A stretch of 60,000 nt of DNA from Owenia fusiformis. Taxonomy: Eukaryota; Annelida; Polychaeta; Sabellida; Oweniidae. Every line of letters begins with the position of its first letter. Position 1 is the stretch's first letter. Positions 21,641 to 34,220 of this stretch are shown here, piece by piece. Position numbers and translations under genes: made by a program. The stretch is from NCBI GenBank assembly GCA_903813345.2, contig CAIIXF020000008.1, positions 32,948,867 through 33,008,866 on the forward strand, in the 5' to 3' direction. A model generated the notes under the pieces. It was not told where the DNA came from and searched no databases. It saw nothing but the letters and a program-made list of their open reading frames with translations.

Positions 21641-24275
21641 ATGTCAATTAGAATAGTATCAGTTAATGTAAAGGGTCTACAGGACAAGGTCAAACGTAAA
21701 AAAATGTTTACATATATACAAGAAGATAATTTTGACATCGCATTCTTACAAGAAACGCACTGCGGAAAAGGGCAAGACAAGAACTGGAAGCAACAATGGG
21801 GAGGAGAAGCCTACTTCACAACTACAGCTACAAACTCAGTTGGAGTAGCAACATTAATAAACAAAAAATGTATTCCTAACCCTGAAATCATAAACTGTGA
21901 TATCGACAAAGACGGGAGATTCATCATCATGGACTGCCTCTTAAAAGGCAAACTCATTACACTCGTAAATGTTTACGGCCACAACCATGACGACAGCAAT
22001 CTATTTCAAAATATTAAAGAAAAACTAAGAGACAAAAATGAAAACGCAATCATTATTGGAGGAGATTTCAATGTCCCATTAGATATATCAAAGGACAAAG
22101 AAGGTGGAAGACAAGCTTCACATATCAAAACAAGGGCGCTTATTACAAATATGATAGAGGAACACGACCTATGCGATGTATGGCGACAAAAACATCCACA
22201 TAGTAGAAAATACACTTGGAACAATCACGACAACACAATTAAATGTAGACTAGACTATTTTCTAGTAACTAGAGACATCTACCAACAAACAAAGAATACA
22301 GAGATTCTAAGTGAAACGATGGTGAAAAGGAAAATTGCTGACCATAGACCAGTAAAACTTGAACTCAAATTATTAAACCAGAGGAGGGGACCGGGCATCT
22401 GGAAACTTAACAACACATTACTCAAAGACAAAGAATATGTAGAAAGCATAAAAGTAATAATCAACAATGTAAAGCAGAACAATGAAAACCTCAACCCAAA
22501 TAGTTTATGGGAATTAATCAAATTTAACATTAAAATGGAGACAAGACGCTACGCAACAGAGAAAAAGAGGAAGAAAAAACAAGAACTAGATATTAAAATT
22601 GGCCAAGTAATTATGATTGAACATCAGGAAAACAATAAATCACTCGCCGATCCAGAAAGACAGAAGTTAACAGACAGAGCTGAAAAAATAAGGAACGAAA
22701 TAGACTTAATGCAAGAAGAGAAGGCTAAAAGCGCTATCTTTAGAAGTAAATGTCAATGGGTAGATGAAGGAGAAAAGCCAACAAGATACTTCCTAAATCT
22801 TGAAAAACACAATTACATAAACAAAACCATGACAGCCATTGAAGATGAAGAAGGCGTCCTAATAACAGACCAAAAACAAATAAGTGAAGAACAAGCAAAG
22901 TTTTACAGTGAATTATATAAAACAAGAATTGTAGAAACAACTAAATTTGATAAAGACTTTTTCCCAAAAGGAGAAAACCTGGAACTAAACAAAGATGAAA
23001 AACAAAATTGTGAAGGGCATATAACAGCAGATGAATGCAGAAAACAAATTTCAAACCTCAAGAACAACAAAACCCCAGGAAGCGATGGACTCTCCAGTGA
23101 ATTTTATAAAACATTTGTAGATGACATCATAGACCCAATGTGTGCAAGCTTCAACTACTCAAAAAATAACAAAGACATGACGATAGAACAAAAAAGAGGA
23201 ATAATTACTCTAATACCCAAAAAAGGTAAAGATCCAAACAAAATAAAGAACTGGAGACCCATAACCCTACTTAACAACGACTACAAAATAATGACAAAGG
23301 CCATAGCAGAACGCATTAAAAAAGTTCTTTACAAACTTATCAACGTAGACCAGACAGGATTTATATCAAACAGATACATAGGTGAGAACATAAGACTATC
23401 ACTAGATGTAATGGAACACTTGACTCAACAAGGAAAGAATGGCATTATGGCAACTATCGACTTCCAAAAGGCATTCGACTCATTGGAGTGGAAATTCATC
23501 TATAAAACATTGAAGTATTTTAATTTTGGCACAGACTTAATAGCCTGGGTTGAAACTTTCTACAATGGAATAAACAGCACTATAATAAACAATGGCTTCA
23601 CATCCAGGTACTTCAACCTTGAAAGAGGTGTACGACAAGGCTGCCCATTGAGTCCCTACATATTCATCCTATGTGCAGAAGTTCTTAGCAATGCTACACG
23701 GAAGACAGACAAAATAAAAGGTATCAATCTAACAGAAAACGAAGAACTCAGAATCTCGCAATATGCAGATGATACCTGCTTGTTCCTTAAAGACGCCTCA
23801 TATTTAGAAAATGCACTAGATCTTTTTAATAAATTTGAGATGATATCAGGACTTAAAATCAATAAAGAAAAGACAACAGTAGTAACCATTGGAAAAGAAA
23901 ACCAGATAAACAAACAAAAGACACAGAGAATATGCACAAATATTGGAGTGAATCTAGAAGAAAAGGAGATTAACCTCCTAGGCTTAACAATACCGATAGA
24001 TGGAAGAAACATAGAAGAAATCAACTATAGCAAACCAATCAGGACTATACTAAGATTAGCACAAATATGGAAGCAAAGAAATCTATCCCTGATGGGTAAA
24101 ATCGTGGTTATAAAGTCACTACTTTTATCACAGTTAACATATCCAATGTCAGTGTTAAAAGCACCAACAGCTGAAATGACCAAAGAACTAGAAAGAATAC
24201 TATTTGATTTTATATGGGACGGAAAACCGGACAAAATAGCAAGAAAAACATTAAGAGGGGGAATACCTTATGGAG
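21641..24275 (+). CDS. LINE ORF2, endonuclease plus reverse transcriptase (N-terminal part)
   Basis: Encodes the target-primed retrotransposition enzyme. Residues 1-240 are an APE-type endonuclease: VSVNVKGL, FLQETHCG, the GGDFN catalytic motif, the LDYFLV segment and a terminal ADHRPVKLEL. Residues about 470-760 are a reverse transcriptase, with NNKTPGSDGLSSEFYK, LIPKKGKDPNKIKNWRPITL, IDFQKAFDSLEW (first Asp), GVRQGCPLSPYIFILCAE and the YADD box. The family's FIWDGKPDKIARKTL follows. The frame stops at 24283 inside an inserted transposon. Genuine LINE sequence ends at 24275 and resumes in the same frame at 25558. Confidence 0.95.
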
Positions 24276-25553
24276 CACACTAGGGTAAAAGCTGCTAAAA
24301 TTGAACTTTCTTATGTCAAGCAAGTGGGATGATTAATCACACACTTGTAGGCCAATAGTGTATGTTTACTAAGCTTGCTGCTGTGTAGCCCTGCCAACAA
24401 TATTAATACTTTTGAATTTCAAAATAACGGTTTTGGTCCATTCTAACAAGAATATACAAAAGTTTGTGACATGACTGTTAGCAAGAGATGACTGGGTTAA
24501 TTTCAGGGTTCAATCTTGATATGTTTTTAAACTTCTGTTCTTAAATTATGCTAAATCAGAATGAAGTTAAAATCTACTTTTTGTGCGGGTAATTCTAGAG
24601 TATTTTCTAAAATCTTCTCTCAGTGAAACACATGATTAACAATACTTTGCAACAATATTTTTTGATAAAATTGGATCCATATTATGAAGGACAGTATATT
24701 GCACTTGAAAATCAAAATATAAAGCTATAGTAGCAAGTATAAAGACAAGAAAATGACACTTAAAAAACAAAAACACACATAAATCTGAAGGTAATGGATA
24801 TTAAATACTTCATAAACAATACTTTGCAAGTACTTATTTTTGCAAAGTTGGATCCCTGCTATTGAGATAAGTCTGTAGTACATAGAGATCAAAATATAAA
24901 CATGTAGTAGCAAATATTAAGTACCTATAATATATATTTTATATATTCACTCGAAAAATCCCCGTGTTAATGGTAAAATACTATAGCAAAACGGAAAGAT
25001 CTACTTACACTGATCTTGTTAAGGTACATATTTCCTAAATTCAAAATTGTTACTAAAAGAAAAGAATTATAGATTGTGAAAGATATTTGAAAAGTCTAAT
25101 TGCAAGTAAAATTTTGTCGAAATAAGTAGTTGCAAAAGTGTTTTAATTGTAACATTTTATCAGTGGAGAAGTAAAAATTCCAAGAAATTTTTCTCTCTGA
25201 AAATCCAAATGTTATATTTGAGAAATGACTCACATTTCTTTATGAGTAATATCTAGGAGTTTTACTGGATCAATTTTCTTAAGATTTCACCATGTGGTAC
25301 TTATTGGACAAGAAAAACCAATAGTAGGGTTCATCATTTTCAGAAACAAAGTTAAACTAGTTTTTAAATCACTTTAAATAGACATTCTTTATGCGGGTTA
25401 ATTAAGCTAGCCTTCTAAGCATTAGAGAAATCTATGCTATGCTTATCTCAGAATGCCTGATAAGGCTAGTAAACAAAGCAGTGGCTCTGGATCAAGGGGT
25501 AATTAATCTTCTGAGCTTTTGACATTAACAGATACATGGAGTCTCCTAGTGTG
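24276..25553. mobile_element. 1278-bp DNA transposon inserted in LINE ORF2
   Basis: The ends CACACTAGG (24276) and CCTAGTGTG (to 25553) are 9-bp inverted repeats. GGAG is present on both sides (24272-24275 and 25554-25557). Removing the insert with one GGAG restores a Gly codon and the family's Gly-Gly-Leu-x-Met context, so the boundaries are exact. CAC ends with a 4-bp duplication recall the Chapaev branch of CMC transposons, but the class is inference. The interior has no long frame. It contains a diverged direct duplication (about 24632-24735 and 24815-24915, sharing acaatactttgcaa, ttggatcc, atcaaaatataaa and tagtagcaa). Confidence 0.9.
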
Positions 25554-25557
25554 GGAG

Positions 25558-26708
25558 GTCTTGAAATGACGCATATTCCATCACTTGCTAATAAATTAAA
25601 ACTCAAATGGATTAAAAAATTAACGGACGACAACATAAAAAGTAAGTGGAAAATACTCTGGCAACAGCAGTTTGAAGATATCAGAGAACATGCATGGGAA
25701 TACAACCTCAGAGAAATCAATCCGATGATTGCCAGCAACATCAAACTTACAGCAGCAAGGGACGTATACAATGCATGGTGTGCAATACATTATAAGGAGT
25801 ACAAGGACATCCATACACCCGAAAACCAGATAATTTGGAACAATAGACATGTACAAAATAGAAGAGAGACCTTATATATAGAGGGGTGGAAATCCAAAGG
25901 GATAATATATATCAAACAGTTGTATGAGGACAATCAATTAATCCCGTACCAAGCACTGAAAAGGAAATTTGATTTAATAAACACAACATTCATTCAATGG
26001 TACCACATCATACACAGCATACCAGCTGAATGGAGAAACCAAATAAAAACACCGAGAAGGCCAGAGACAGAAACTGATGTGAAAGAAAAATCCATTTCTA
26101 TAAAGGAACTACAAACAATGACGAATAAGGATACATATAACATACTAATAAAAAGCCACACTGAAGAACCAATAAAACAACAACAACTATGGGAAAAGGC
26201 GATAGACAACACAAATATAAACTGGAAAAGCAACTACTGTAGAATATACATAACAACAAAGGAAACAAAACTGAGATATTTCCAATATAGAATATTACTT
26301 CGAACAATATTTTTCAACAAAATGCTACACAATATGAAAATCAAAACAAGCCCACAATGTGAATTGTGTAAAGAAGACAAACAGGATACCATCGAACATG
26401 GACTATACGAATGTATAGCTGTCAAACCGTTCATAGAGATGGTCACCCAACTGTGTCAAATACAAAACCTGACGAGAGCAAAATACTTCCTAGGAGAGAA
26501 CACCAGTTTGGGAGAAAACCTGACGCTACTCTTGGTTAAACACTACATCTATCTCAACAAATTAGACAATAAACCACCAAATATGACAGGCCTCAAGAAA
26601 TATGTTGAAGCCCAGGAAATCATAAGCAGAAGCAATGCAGAGAAGAATAACAAGTTAGAAGCCCATGACAAAGCATGGAAAACTGCTCAAAAGATATTCA
26701 AGCAGTAA
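25558..26708 (+). CDS. LINE ORF2, C-terminal part
   Basis: Continues ORF2 after the transposon. It opens with LEMTHIPSLANKLKLKWIKK, the family's block after the RT thumb. Near the end it carries a Cys/His cluster of the kind found at the C terminus of L1/Tx1 enzymes (CELCKEDKQDTIEHGLYEC, that is C-x2-C-x10-H-x5-C). It then runs basic to the stop. An ATG at 25536 comes from the transposon end and is probably not a real start. With the part before the insertion the ORF would be about 1261 codons, a normal length for this class. Confidence 0.9.
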
Positions 26709-27012
26709 ATAAAAACATTGTAGATCCCTTTACAACATATAGTAAACAGCATCAAAATAGGATAGGAAAGCACACCCCTTGCATTGGTTTTACATACACT
26801 TTATTCTTACTCATTCTTTTATCAATCAACAATCAACAACAATTGCAATTTTATTCAACATTCATTTAGTCAACATACATTTACAACATAACTATAAGTG
26901 TATTTTTTTGTCTACGTAAATTTTATTTATATTATTAATTGCATTACATTTACATGTACATATTTATATTTACATTTTTTACATTTACATGTACATAAAT
27001 AAGAATGAAGGA

Positions 27013-27060
<48 letters not shown>

Positions 27061-27226
27061 ATAAATGTGAGCACTTTTTCAGCCCTATCTTTGATATCTC
27101 ATTGACTTGTTGTAAAAACCTCAAAACATGAAAACTTCTCAATATGAATACTTTTAGCTGCATGGTTCTAAAAGTGTTTACTTTTGGCAGGTTTTACTGT
27201 ACTGTACCAAGAAAAATGAATAAGTG

Positions 27227-27420
27227 TGAATGATAGTGAATATCAAAGGATACATATATAATGATAGTGAATATTAAAAGTTGCATACATCTCATGATAG
27301 TGAATATCAAAGGATGCATATATTTGATGATAGTGAATATCAAAGGATGCATATATTTGATGATAGTGAATATCAAAGGATGCATATATCTCATGATAGT
27401 GAATATCAAAGGATGCATAT
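27227..27420. repeat. 33-bp tandem repeat, about 6 copies
   Basis: The unit is 'atgatagtgaatatcaaaggatgcatatatttg'. Related units reappear at about 27650-27700, so the array was interrupted by the segment 27421-27651. Confidence 0.9.
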
Positions 27421-27651
27421 AATAATAATAGGATTTTATTAGTACTGATGCCCTTTTAGGGCCAAACATACATCCGATATACAATTTTCAATAACAGTAA
27501 ATATAGCAATAAAGTAAAGAAAATAGGATTACATTCTTCAAATGACATATAAAATGTTACTTTGATATAAGAATCCTGTCTCTACCAAAAATAGAGAGAT
27601 ACCGAGTATATTAGAAGAATCTGATAAGTGGGAATGGGGGAAATAGAGAAA
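27421..27651 (-). mobile_element. Retroposon 3' end inserted in the 33-bp array
   Basis: Read on the minus strand it ends 'gggcatcagtactaataaaatcctattattatt', a (TTA)n-type tail typical of CR1/RTE-derived LINE or SINE ends. Array units flank it on both sides. The boundaries are approximate and the family is inferred from the tail alone. Confidence 0.5.
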
Positions 27652-28856
27652 TATATCTCATGATAGTAAATGTAAAAGTATACATATATCTCATGCTACT
27701 TCCCCCAAAGCTCTCTTTCAGTGACTATATCATGCATATATCTCATGATACTTTCGCCATTGAATAACTATGGCTCTTTCATGTAAAAATTATACCAAAT
27801 ATGAGGAAATTGAGATCATTTTTGAGAGTTTATCTCTACAATTACTCTTCTATGTCTCCTAAAACGGATGTACAGTCTGTATGTTCAAAAGAGCGGCCTG
27901 ATAAATCTTCTGCGTAATGATATGTGTCAATTTAACCATGTCTTAAATTGAATTAGTAGCTGGAAATGAGAGCTGCTCTGCAAACATGAAGATATGGAGC
28001 TACATCAATACTGTTATACGATGTAACCCATTGGGAAATCGTTAATCATGCCTATTTTGTATTTTTTCTCTCTAAAATTTGAATGAACTGCCTGATTTTC
28101 TTGCATTCCCATATAATTTAGAGTGTTATCTACATGCCTGTTTACTTTATTCCTTGCTGATTTCACTCTTTTCCCCTGAATTTTGCATTTTAAAACATGA
28201 CTACCATGGCATTTTGGAGATATTATGATTCACATTCTTTGAAATTCCGTCTGCTGCATCAAGATTATTCCATTCTTTTTCTCACTAAATAATTACTGAT
28301 TTCTCATATTTGTGATGGACAGTTGAGCTCAAAAAGATCTTTCTTAACATTTTAGTACTATTTACTGCAAACTAATATATACAACAATATTTACAGTGAT
28401 TTTTTTTCATAATATCTGGCTTCACATCTCGCAACTCTGTTCCTTGTAAAAGTCACCTAATTCTGTAGTTCTGCTCTAATTCACAATAACTATAATTCTT
28501 GTAACAGATGCAGGATGTTGAAATGAAAGAATGCAAAATATTTTTCAAATTGTTTCTGGTTGAAGGATCTTGCTCAATTAAGGCTTTATCCCAATCATTA
28601 AAATATACTCTGGGTTCACATTGTTTATGGGGGCTAACTTTTCTTGATTTTGCACTCATCGCATGCTGTGTTTTATAATATGAGGGTAGAAGACATTCCT
28701 GTGATTAACAATGATCTCAAAATCTCATTAATTTGTCTCTGGATTGAATCCCCTTCCCCATCTATCCTACCTTGTGGGGGTAAGGTAAGTGCGAGGGAGG
28801 GGGGGGAGATGGGCTTGAAACAAGATAAACGTCCATTGTCAGGTAGTCTACAACCT

Positions 28857-28975
28857 GTCACATAACGATGACATAACGGTATGAAATAACAAAGCTGTGA
28901 CATAACACTGCTGTAACATAATGATGCTGTGATATTACAATGCTGTGACATAACAATGCTGACATAACAAAGCCA
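28857..28975. repeat. Degenerate 'gctgtgacataacaat' tandem repeat
   Basis: Seven or so imperfect units of about 16-18 bp based on 'tgacataac(a/g)atgctg'. Non-coding, in the PACS intron. Confidence 0.8.
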
Positions 28976-29198
28976 ATTTCATCTAGTAGCTCATTTTTCA
29001 ACATATATTGATACTCTTACGACACACTCTGGTTATACAAGAGCTGGTGATATAATGACAATAATATATAATAACACGCAATGATGATGTAGCAATTACG
29101 AGATATTATTAATAAACTGTCTATCACCATGTCATGTCAATTACTTTCAATTTCTTCAACTTAAGTATAAAACTGAAGAGCAAATTATATTTAAAAAC

Positions 29199-29325
29199 AA
29201 GGCATTAACATGCAAAATGTCACCACCATTTGTTACAGACGCCAACCACCAATCGCCGATCACCAACTGCCGTCACAAAAAACAGAGGCCATAACAATAT
29301 GCCACCACTTTTTAGTGGTGACATA
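29199..29325. repeat. TGTCACCACC dispersed repeat, copy 4
   Basis: From 'aaggcattaacatgcaaaatgtcaccacc' to 'atgccaccactttttagtggtgacataa'. The right end is an 11-bp hairpin, as in the other copies. Confidence 0.8.
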
Positions 29326-29329
29326 ATGA

Positions 29330-31770
29330 CCGTTAATAATCAATAATACAATAAGTTGTATATCTAATATTTTATTTATACATATTAGAGTAGGAGTTAT
29401 ATGAACTCATAAAATGAATCTCATAAACCTTGATTTTACCCTTTGCAATTGTCTGACTTCACTTCTTAAAAGAGAGCTTCATCTCTAGTTTAACTAGACT
29501 GTGCATCAGGGTACCTTGATTTTGACTATTATTAATCATTATTTAAAATGTAAAAGCTTACTGTATTTTCTAATTTTTATATATTTAAGGAAAATTATCA
29601 AGCCATACTCACGGGGCATATTTAATATGCAAACTTAAAGCAAAACTGAAGATGTAACCATGTGTGGAATAGGCAATGAATGAATACCAGAAAATAACAT
29701 GTGACTCTCATTATTTTCCATGATGCAGAAATATCTTAAGAATGTTTGATTTCGTTCAAATGGCATTCATTTCATAGTATTGAGTAGGAGTGTATTTCAT
29801 AACATAACATAGGTCTAATTGTTGATTGGTTGAAATAAACACGCCTAAGTGCCTTGGTATGATGGGTACCCCTCACCCCCTTTTGTTACACAACATAAAA
29901 TATCCAGATCAAAGCTGGATAGGGCCGTTATCAATATTCTGTTCAATTATCCGGAATATTTCAAGATGTTCCGAATTCTGTTCCCATAAACAAAATTTGG
30001 CATACATCTCTTGAATTCCTCCGAACATTAAAGATAAAGTAAGATATAAAATGGAAAGAACATGAAGCGAAGATACTGATGGCATGAAAATCGAAGAATT
30101 TCAAATCATGATGAATTATATCACAAGATCGAGGGATCAAATTTTTAATCAAGGTCGCAAAATGTTTCATCGAGCTTGTATTTATATCTTACACACGGAT
30201 GATTCCAGAGCATTCAAAATTGCCATGGATGGTATATGCTTGGCATACTAATGAGCACTTCGTCAAATGAGAGCCTTGTAACTTCAGACAATGTTTCTAG
30301 AAAAAAATCTATCCAGGCAGAATTCCCTCTGGACATAGCTCTTTTCTGTTTCTCTATTAAAATTTAAGTGCTTGAGTTTTTGAATTTTTATGATAAATAT
30401 TTATATAATTGAGTATGATTATGGCATGATAGGCATGCGCCTCACCAACATTTTCAGAAATCATCTATTTAGACAATTTTAACTTCAATTGGGAACTTTT
30501 ATTGATATATAATTCTATCATATTCATGGGGAGAGGGGGGGGGGTATTTGACATTGTCTGCCTTGGCATATCCTAAATCTATATAAATCTAGCTTTTCAT
30601 CCCAAGAAAAATTCTCTGGAAATTTTGTGTGGAAATGTGCAGACAAGAACGGGAAATGCCACTTCTCGTCTAGCTGTCATCTTCAGCGTTCCTACTGATG
30701 GTGACAATATCTCATTTTTTAGTCACAAAAAATCAGAAAGATGCAACTTAGTATCCTCACCCTAATTTAACCCTTTCTTCTCACATTAAAGAGCTGGGAC
30801 CAAAAACCAGGCAAATAACTTTTATTCATGGGACCAATTGTTCTTCTGTTAGATAAACATCAATACTGAATTGCTTGCATAAAACATTTGATTCTAACTC
30901 CCGACAGATTCACGACCCTCGATGCTTTCTATCGTTTTTCACTACTCTTTGAAAAACCCGAGGCAAACAAATAATGTTTATCGGAAAATGAAAAAATACA
31001 AAAAGAAATCCTCAATATAGTGAAAGAGTTAAATGATTCAAACAGGCATGCAGTCATGTATATTCCGAATTATATAGAAATATAAAAATTCAAACATTTT
31101 TATTCCTTGTAGAGAATTTCACCTCTCTAAAGGAAACCTGCTTTAATACTCAGATGATTTCAAGTTCATCTAACAGTATTTCCTCTTTTCAACTGGAAAT
31201 CTGCAATGGGTCTATCGACAAGATCATCTTGTTGTATAATAGATATTTCCCAATAGCGCAATAAACAACACGTTTATCTATGTACACATTCGATGAGCTC
31301 CCTACTTAACAGTATTTTTATAGCCTATCAGGACCATTCCAGATGGTTGGAACAAGGAATTATCGTCAAGTGAATGGATCATGGTCAGACGCAACTGTAT
31401 CTACTTTATTTATGGATCGTATTCTGCCGCTTAACTGGAGATAAAGCTCTTTATTTAAGATGCAAAATCTTTTGAAGACTCTTTTAAAAAGGGTGACGCC
31501 ATCTTTGTCTTCTTTGTATTATGCTCATTTACTTAACCAGTTGAAGAAAATACAACAATGGAGGGGGTGAAATAAACTGATTTAGAAAATAACATTTTAT
31601 TCTATTATATCTCCTAGTAACATATATTTATCTACCTCGGGTTCTCTAAAAGGATAACTTCTCTATATGGGCAGTTTGAAAAGAAGTAAAACCCATAACA
31701 TTGACTTACATATTAATAAAAACACTCTCTATACGTATAAGGAATGCTTGTCTACAAGGGACAATTATCA
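29330..31770. other. PACS intron, no recognised gene
   Basis: AT-rich intron sequence with a G-run at 30530-30545. No exon-like open frame or element with clear ends was seen. Confidence 0.5.
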
Positions 31771-31771
31771 C

Positions 31772-31870
31772 TGGCGGATCTGGGGGGCCAAGAAAAAAAT
31801 TTGGCCCAAAGTTGTTTTCTCTGACATGAAATTTGCCCCCTCCCCCTTATTGGTTCCCAGATCCGCCCCT
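31772..31870. repeat. Short palindromic dispersed repeat (GGCGGATCTGGG ends)
   Basis: Starts ctggcggatctggggggcca and ends ttggttcccagatccgccc. The ends are inverted repeats. Longer or decayed relatives lie at about 39024-39235 and 49728-49992. The 'tggcggatcc' type is common in marine invertebrate genomes. Confidence 0.75.
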
Positions 31871-31934
31871 GATTATGGCCAGAACAGAAGGCATTCCATT
31901 AAAGGTTTTGCTGAATATGGAAGTTACTGAATGC

Positions 31935-32758
31935 AACTATTTGATGATAGGACATTAACCGAATCATTAGGAATTTATCTCATTCAGTGTATTGATTTTC
32001 TAATGGGTTCAGTTCATGACAATTCTCCTTTAATTTGGAATTATATGAAAGAACTTACAATGCTTTGATCAAAATGAATTTATGTTGTATGAAACATGAA
32101 AAACAGACACATGTGTGTAAAATAAAAAATGTAGTATTGGACATATTGGAGATGATTTAGTTCACTATCTTCATTCACAAATTAAATTTATGATTCAATT
32201 AAAAATAATTATTATCATTTATACTATTAAAATGAATTATGATCCATTAACAAATTAAAATTAATTATGGTTCACATATTGAAAAAATACACATATTAAT
32301 TTAGGGCATAGAAAATTAATGAATATTTAAGCATGGATGAGTTTCATTTGAAGAAATACCATTTTTGGATGGTCCATCGTGGTTCAAAAGTGGGCACACT
32401 TGAATAAATAGCCTGCTTTATTGAATGTGTTATTCAACTGCTATGTAACCATGGTCACCAGTACACAGCAAAATGTGATATGCAACAAACAATCTCATTA
32501 AAAATCTAATTCAGGCAATAAAAATTTTATGAATAAAACTTGACTTTGGGACAACATGATTCAGGTAGTAGAAGGGATAGTGGCCAAATATTGGCAGTTT
32601 TGGAAAAGTGAAGTTAATTTTTTCATTATGTTCCTTTAAAATATTAATTCACCCCCTTTGCTAAAAAAATTAACTTCATCATTCTTTTATGTTGAAAATT
32701 GGTTACAATTTCTGACTTAAAACATAAAACAAGAACTAAGATAAGTTAATCGACTAAC
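31935..32758 (-). other. PACS intron, AT-rich, empty
   Basis: No features beyond runs of A and T. Confidence 0.45.
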
Positions 32759-32851
32759 CTGCAAAGAAAATGAAAGGTCTAGTTCTGTGTCAAGGTGATC
32801 TGACCCACTGGGAATAATAATTTCGTTCGATCGCAGAACTCTCTTTGAACT
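32759..32851 (-). CDS. PACS: PACS exon, furin-binding region
   Basis: The exon is 93 bp (31 codons, phase 0 on both sides), between TTTTCAG and CAG|GTTAGT. It encodes SSKRVLRSNEIIIPSG and ends in DLSFSLQ. The family has Gly-Ser-Lys-Arg-x-Leu-Arg-Ser-Asn-Glu-Ile and Leu-Thr-Phe-Ser-Leu-Gln here. It is isolated on its 3' side by a 16.9-kb, transposon-filled intron. Confidence 0.92.
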
Positions 32852-34220
32852 CTGAAAATATATGAAAAATGAGCAATTTAAAAAATACAATTTAAAAGAA
32901 ATCTGAAAGCATGATTTTATACTGTTTTCCTAAATCTATATATGAAATCACAAAGAAGTACAAAATGTTGTATTTCCAAAAATTACTACAGTCTTCATTG
33001 AATATAGAATTTATTCACTGGAGATAACATTCTAAATAAGGGATATAAGAACACACACTCCCCTTCAAAAGATTGGCAACCCTAACTTCTGACTCAGACA
33101 GCTTAAAACCTATTTACATTTGAAATATTTTCCTCAATTAAAAAAAAAAAAATTGACTAATGATATATCCTGGTCCCAAAACATAAACAGGCTCTCAAAG
33201 AAGGAAGGTGGTCCAACAGAGTTGCCAACATTTTTTAGGGGAGTGTACAAGTATACTACATTAGTTGCAATTACAGGTAACCGACACATAAATAACTATT
33301 TGCCTAGAAAAAATATAGTAATCACATTTGTGAATAGAAAATAACGTAGCATGAAACAGGAAGCTACAACAGATAATGTTAAAAATATATATTTGGTCAA
33401 TTATTGTTATTATGACATCTTTATCGAACAACTCTAGTAAGCTCTTCTCTCCAATGTACACCTTTATACCATGAACATTTTTTCAGCAAAAACTGTTTTT
33501 GTCTTTCACATACTGTGAACAGAAAACCTGGCAAATTCATAGATTCACTGTTAGTTGGTAAAAACAACGAACCAAAAATTAACTAATAATTTCTGTAATT
33601 TTCTGTGAGCTTCTCAAACATTCACAGTTTGAGAGAAGTTGTTTACAATCCAGTATAATTTAAATATTGCAAAACATTTGGACATCTAGAAATAAATTGG
33701 GACGAGAAAGTGTTCATCATCAAGATTTCATTTATGAAAAGTTCACATTCACATGATTTTTAGTTGAAATGCAACCAAAGCAAAATGGGCTATGATTTAC
33801 GAGAAAAATGCAGCGAGGTTACCATGACCAAAGCCATATTTTATGATAAATATTTGAAACATCCTTACAAGTCGTTGCAATTTCCCATTGCATGCTACGT
33901 TCTACCTAAAGATTCATTAACGATAACAATGTTTAGAGCGAAGAAGTATTGTTAAAAAGCTGATAGTCATGAGTCACGAGACAATCTGCTTGGGAAAGAC
34001 AAGCATTCTTAAATTGTCAATAGTCATGGTCCAATTCTCTCTTCCATACGGTACACAATCTGGTTGGGAAAGAAATAAAGTCTGGAAAGAAGGGGGATGG
34101 GGGAGGGGGGGGGGGGTGGGTGCTGATCAGAGACTTACGTTCCTCTGTCCCCTATCCTTCTAGATTTCATACAAGACTGCTTTAATATACACTATAGTTG
34201 ATTTAATTATCATTTTCTTT
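32852..34220 (-). other. PACS intron, nothing recognised
   Basis: Contains a G-run (34085-34115) and short open frames without family resemblance. Confidence 0.45.

Larger units (their letters stand above)
20294..27057 (+). mobile_element. Tx1/L1-type LINE, near full length, ORF2 interrupted
   Basis: Order: short 5' leader, ORF1 (20381-21301), 339-bp spacer, ORF2 (21641 onward, resumed at 25558 after an inserted transposon, stop at 26708), 3' UTR of about 300 bp with tandem 'atttacatgtacat' motifs, and a 43-base poly-A tail (27015-27057). The absence of frameshifts or internal stops outside the insertion indicates a recent copy. It lies opposite to PACS, in its largest intron. The 5' boundary is approximate. 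Confidence 0.9.
20251..27199. mobile_element. pogo/Tc1-like MITE split by the LINE
   Basis: The left part, from 20251 (agtaaaacctgtatatataa, gaacacc modules), and the right part, ending gcaggttttactg at 27199 with TA after it, are the two halves of a MITE of the CAGTAAAACCTG family. The LINE and its poly-A tail lie between them. The outermost bases of the left end have decayed. I could not identify a clean target duplication for the LINE. Confidence 0.65.

Noticed and set aside
25536-25557. ATG at 25536 as the start of an independent protein
   Set aside because: These bases belong to the inserted transposon end and target duplication. The frame is the continuation of LINE ORF2.
20281-27076. 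aatatgaacacct / aatgtgagcactt as the LINE target duplication
   Set aside because: Three mismatches in 13 do not fit a LINE with intact frames. The MITE itself contains repeated 'tgaacacc' motifs, so the match may be accidental.
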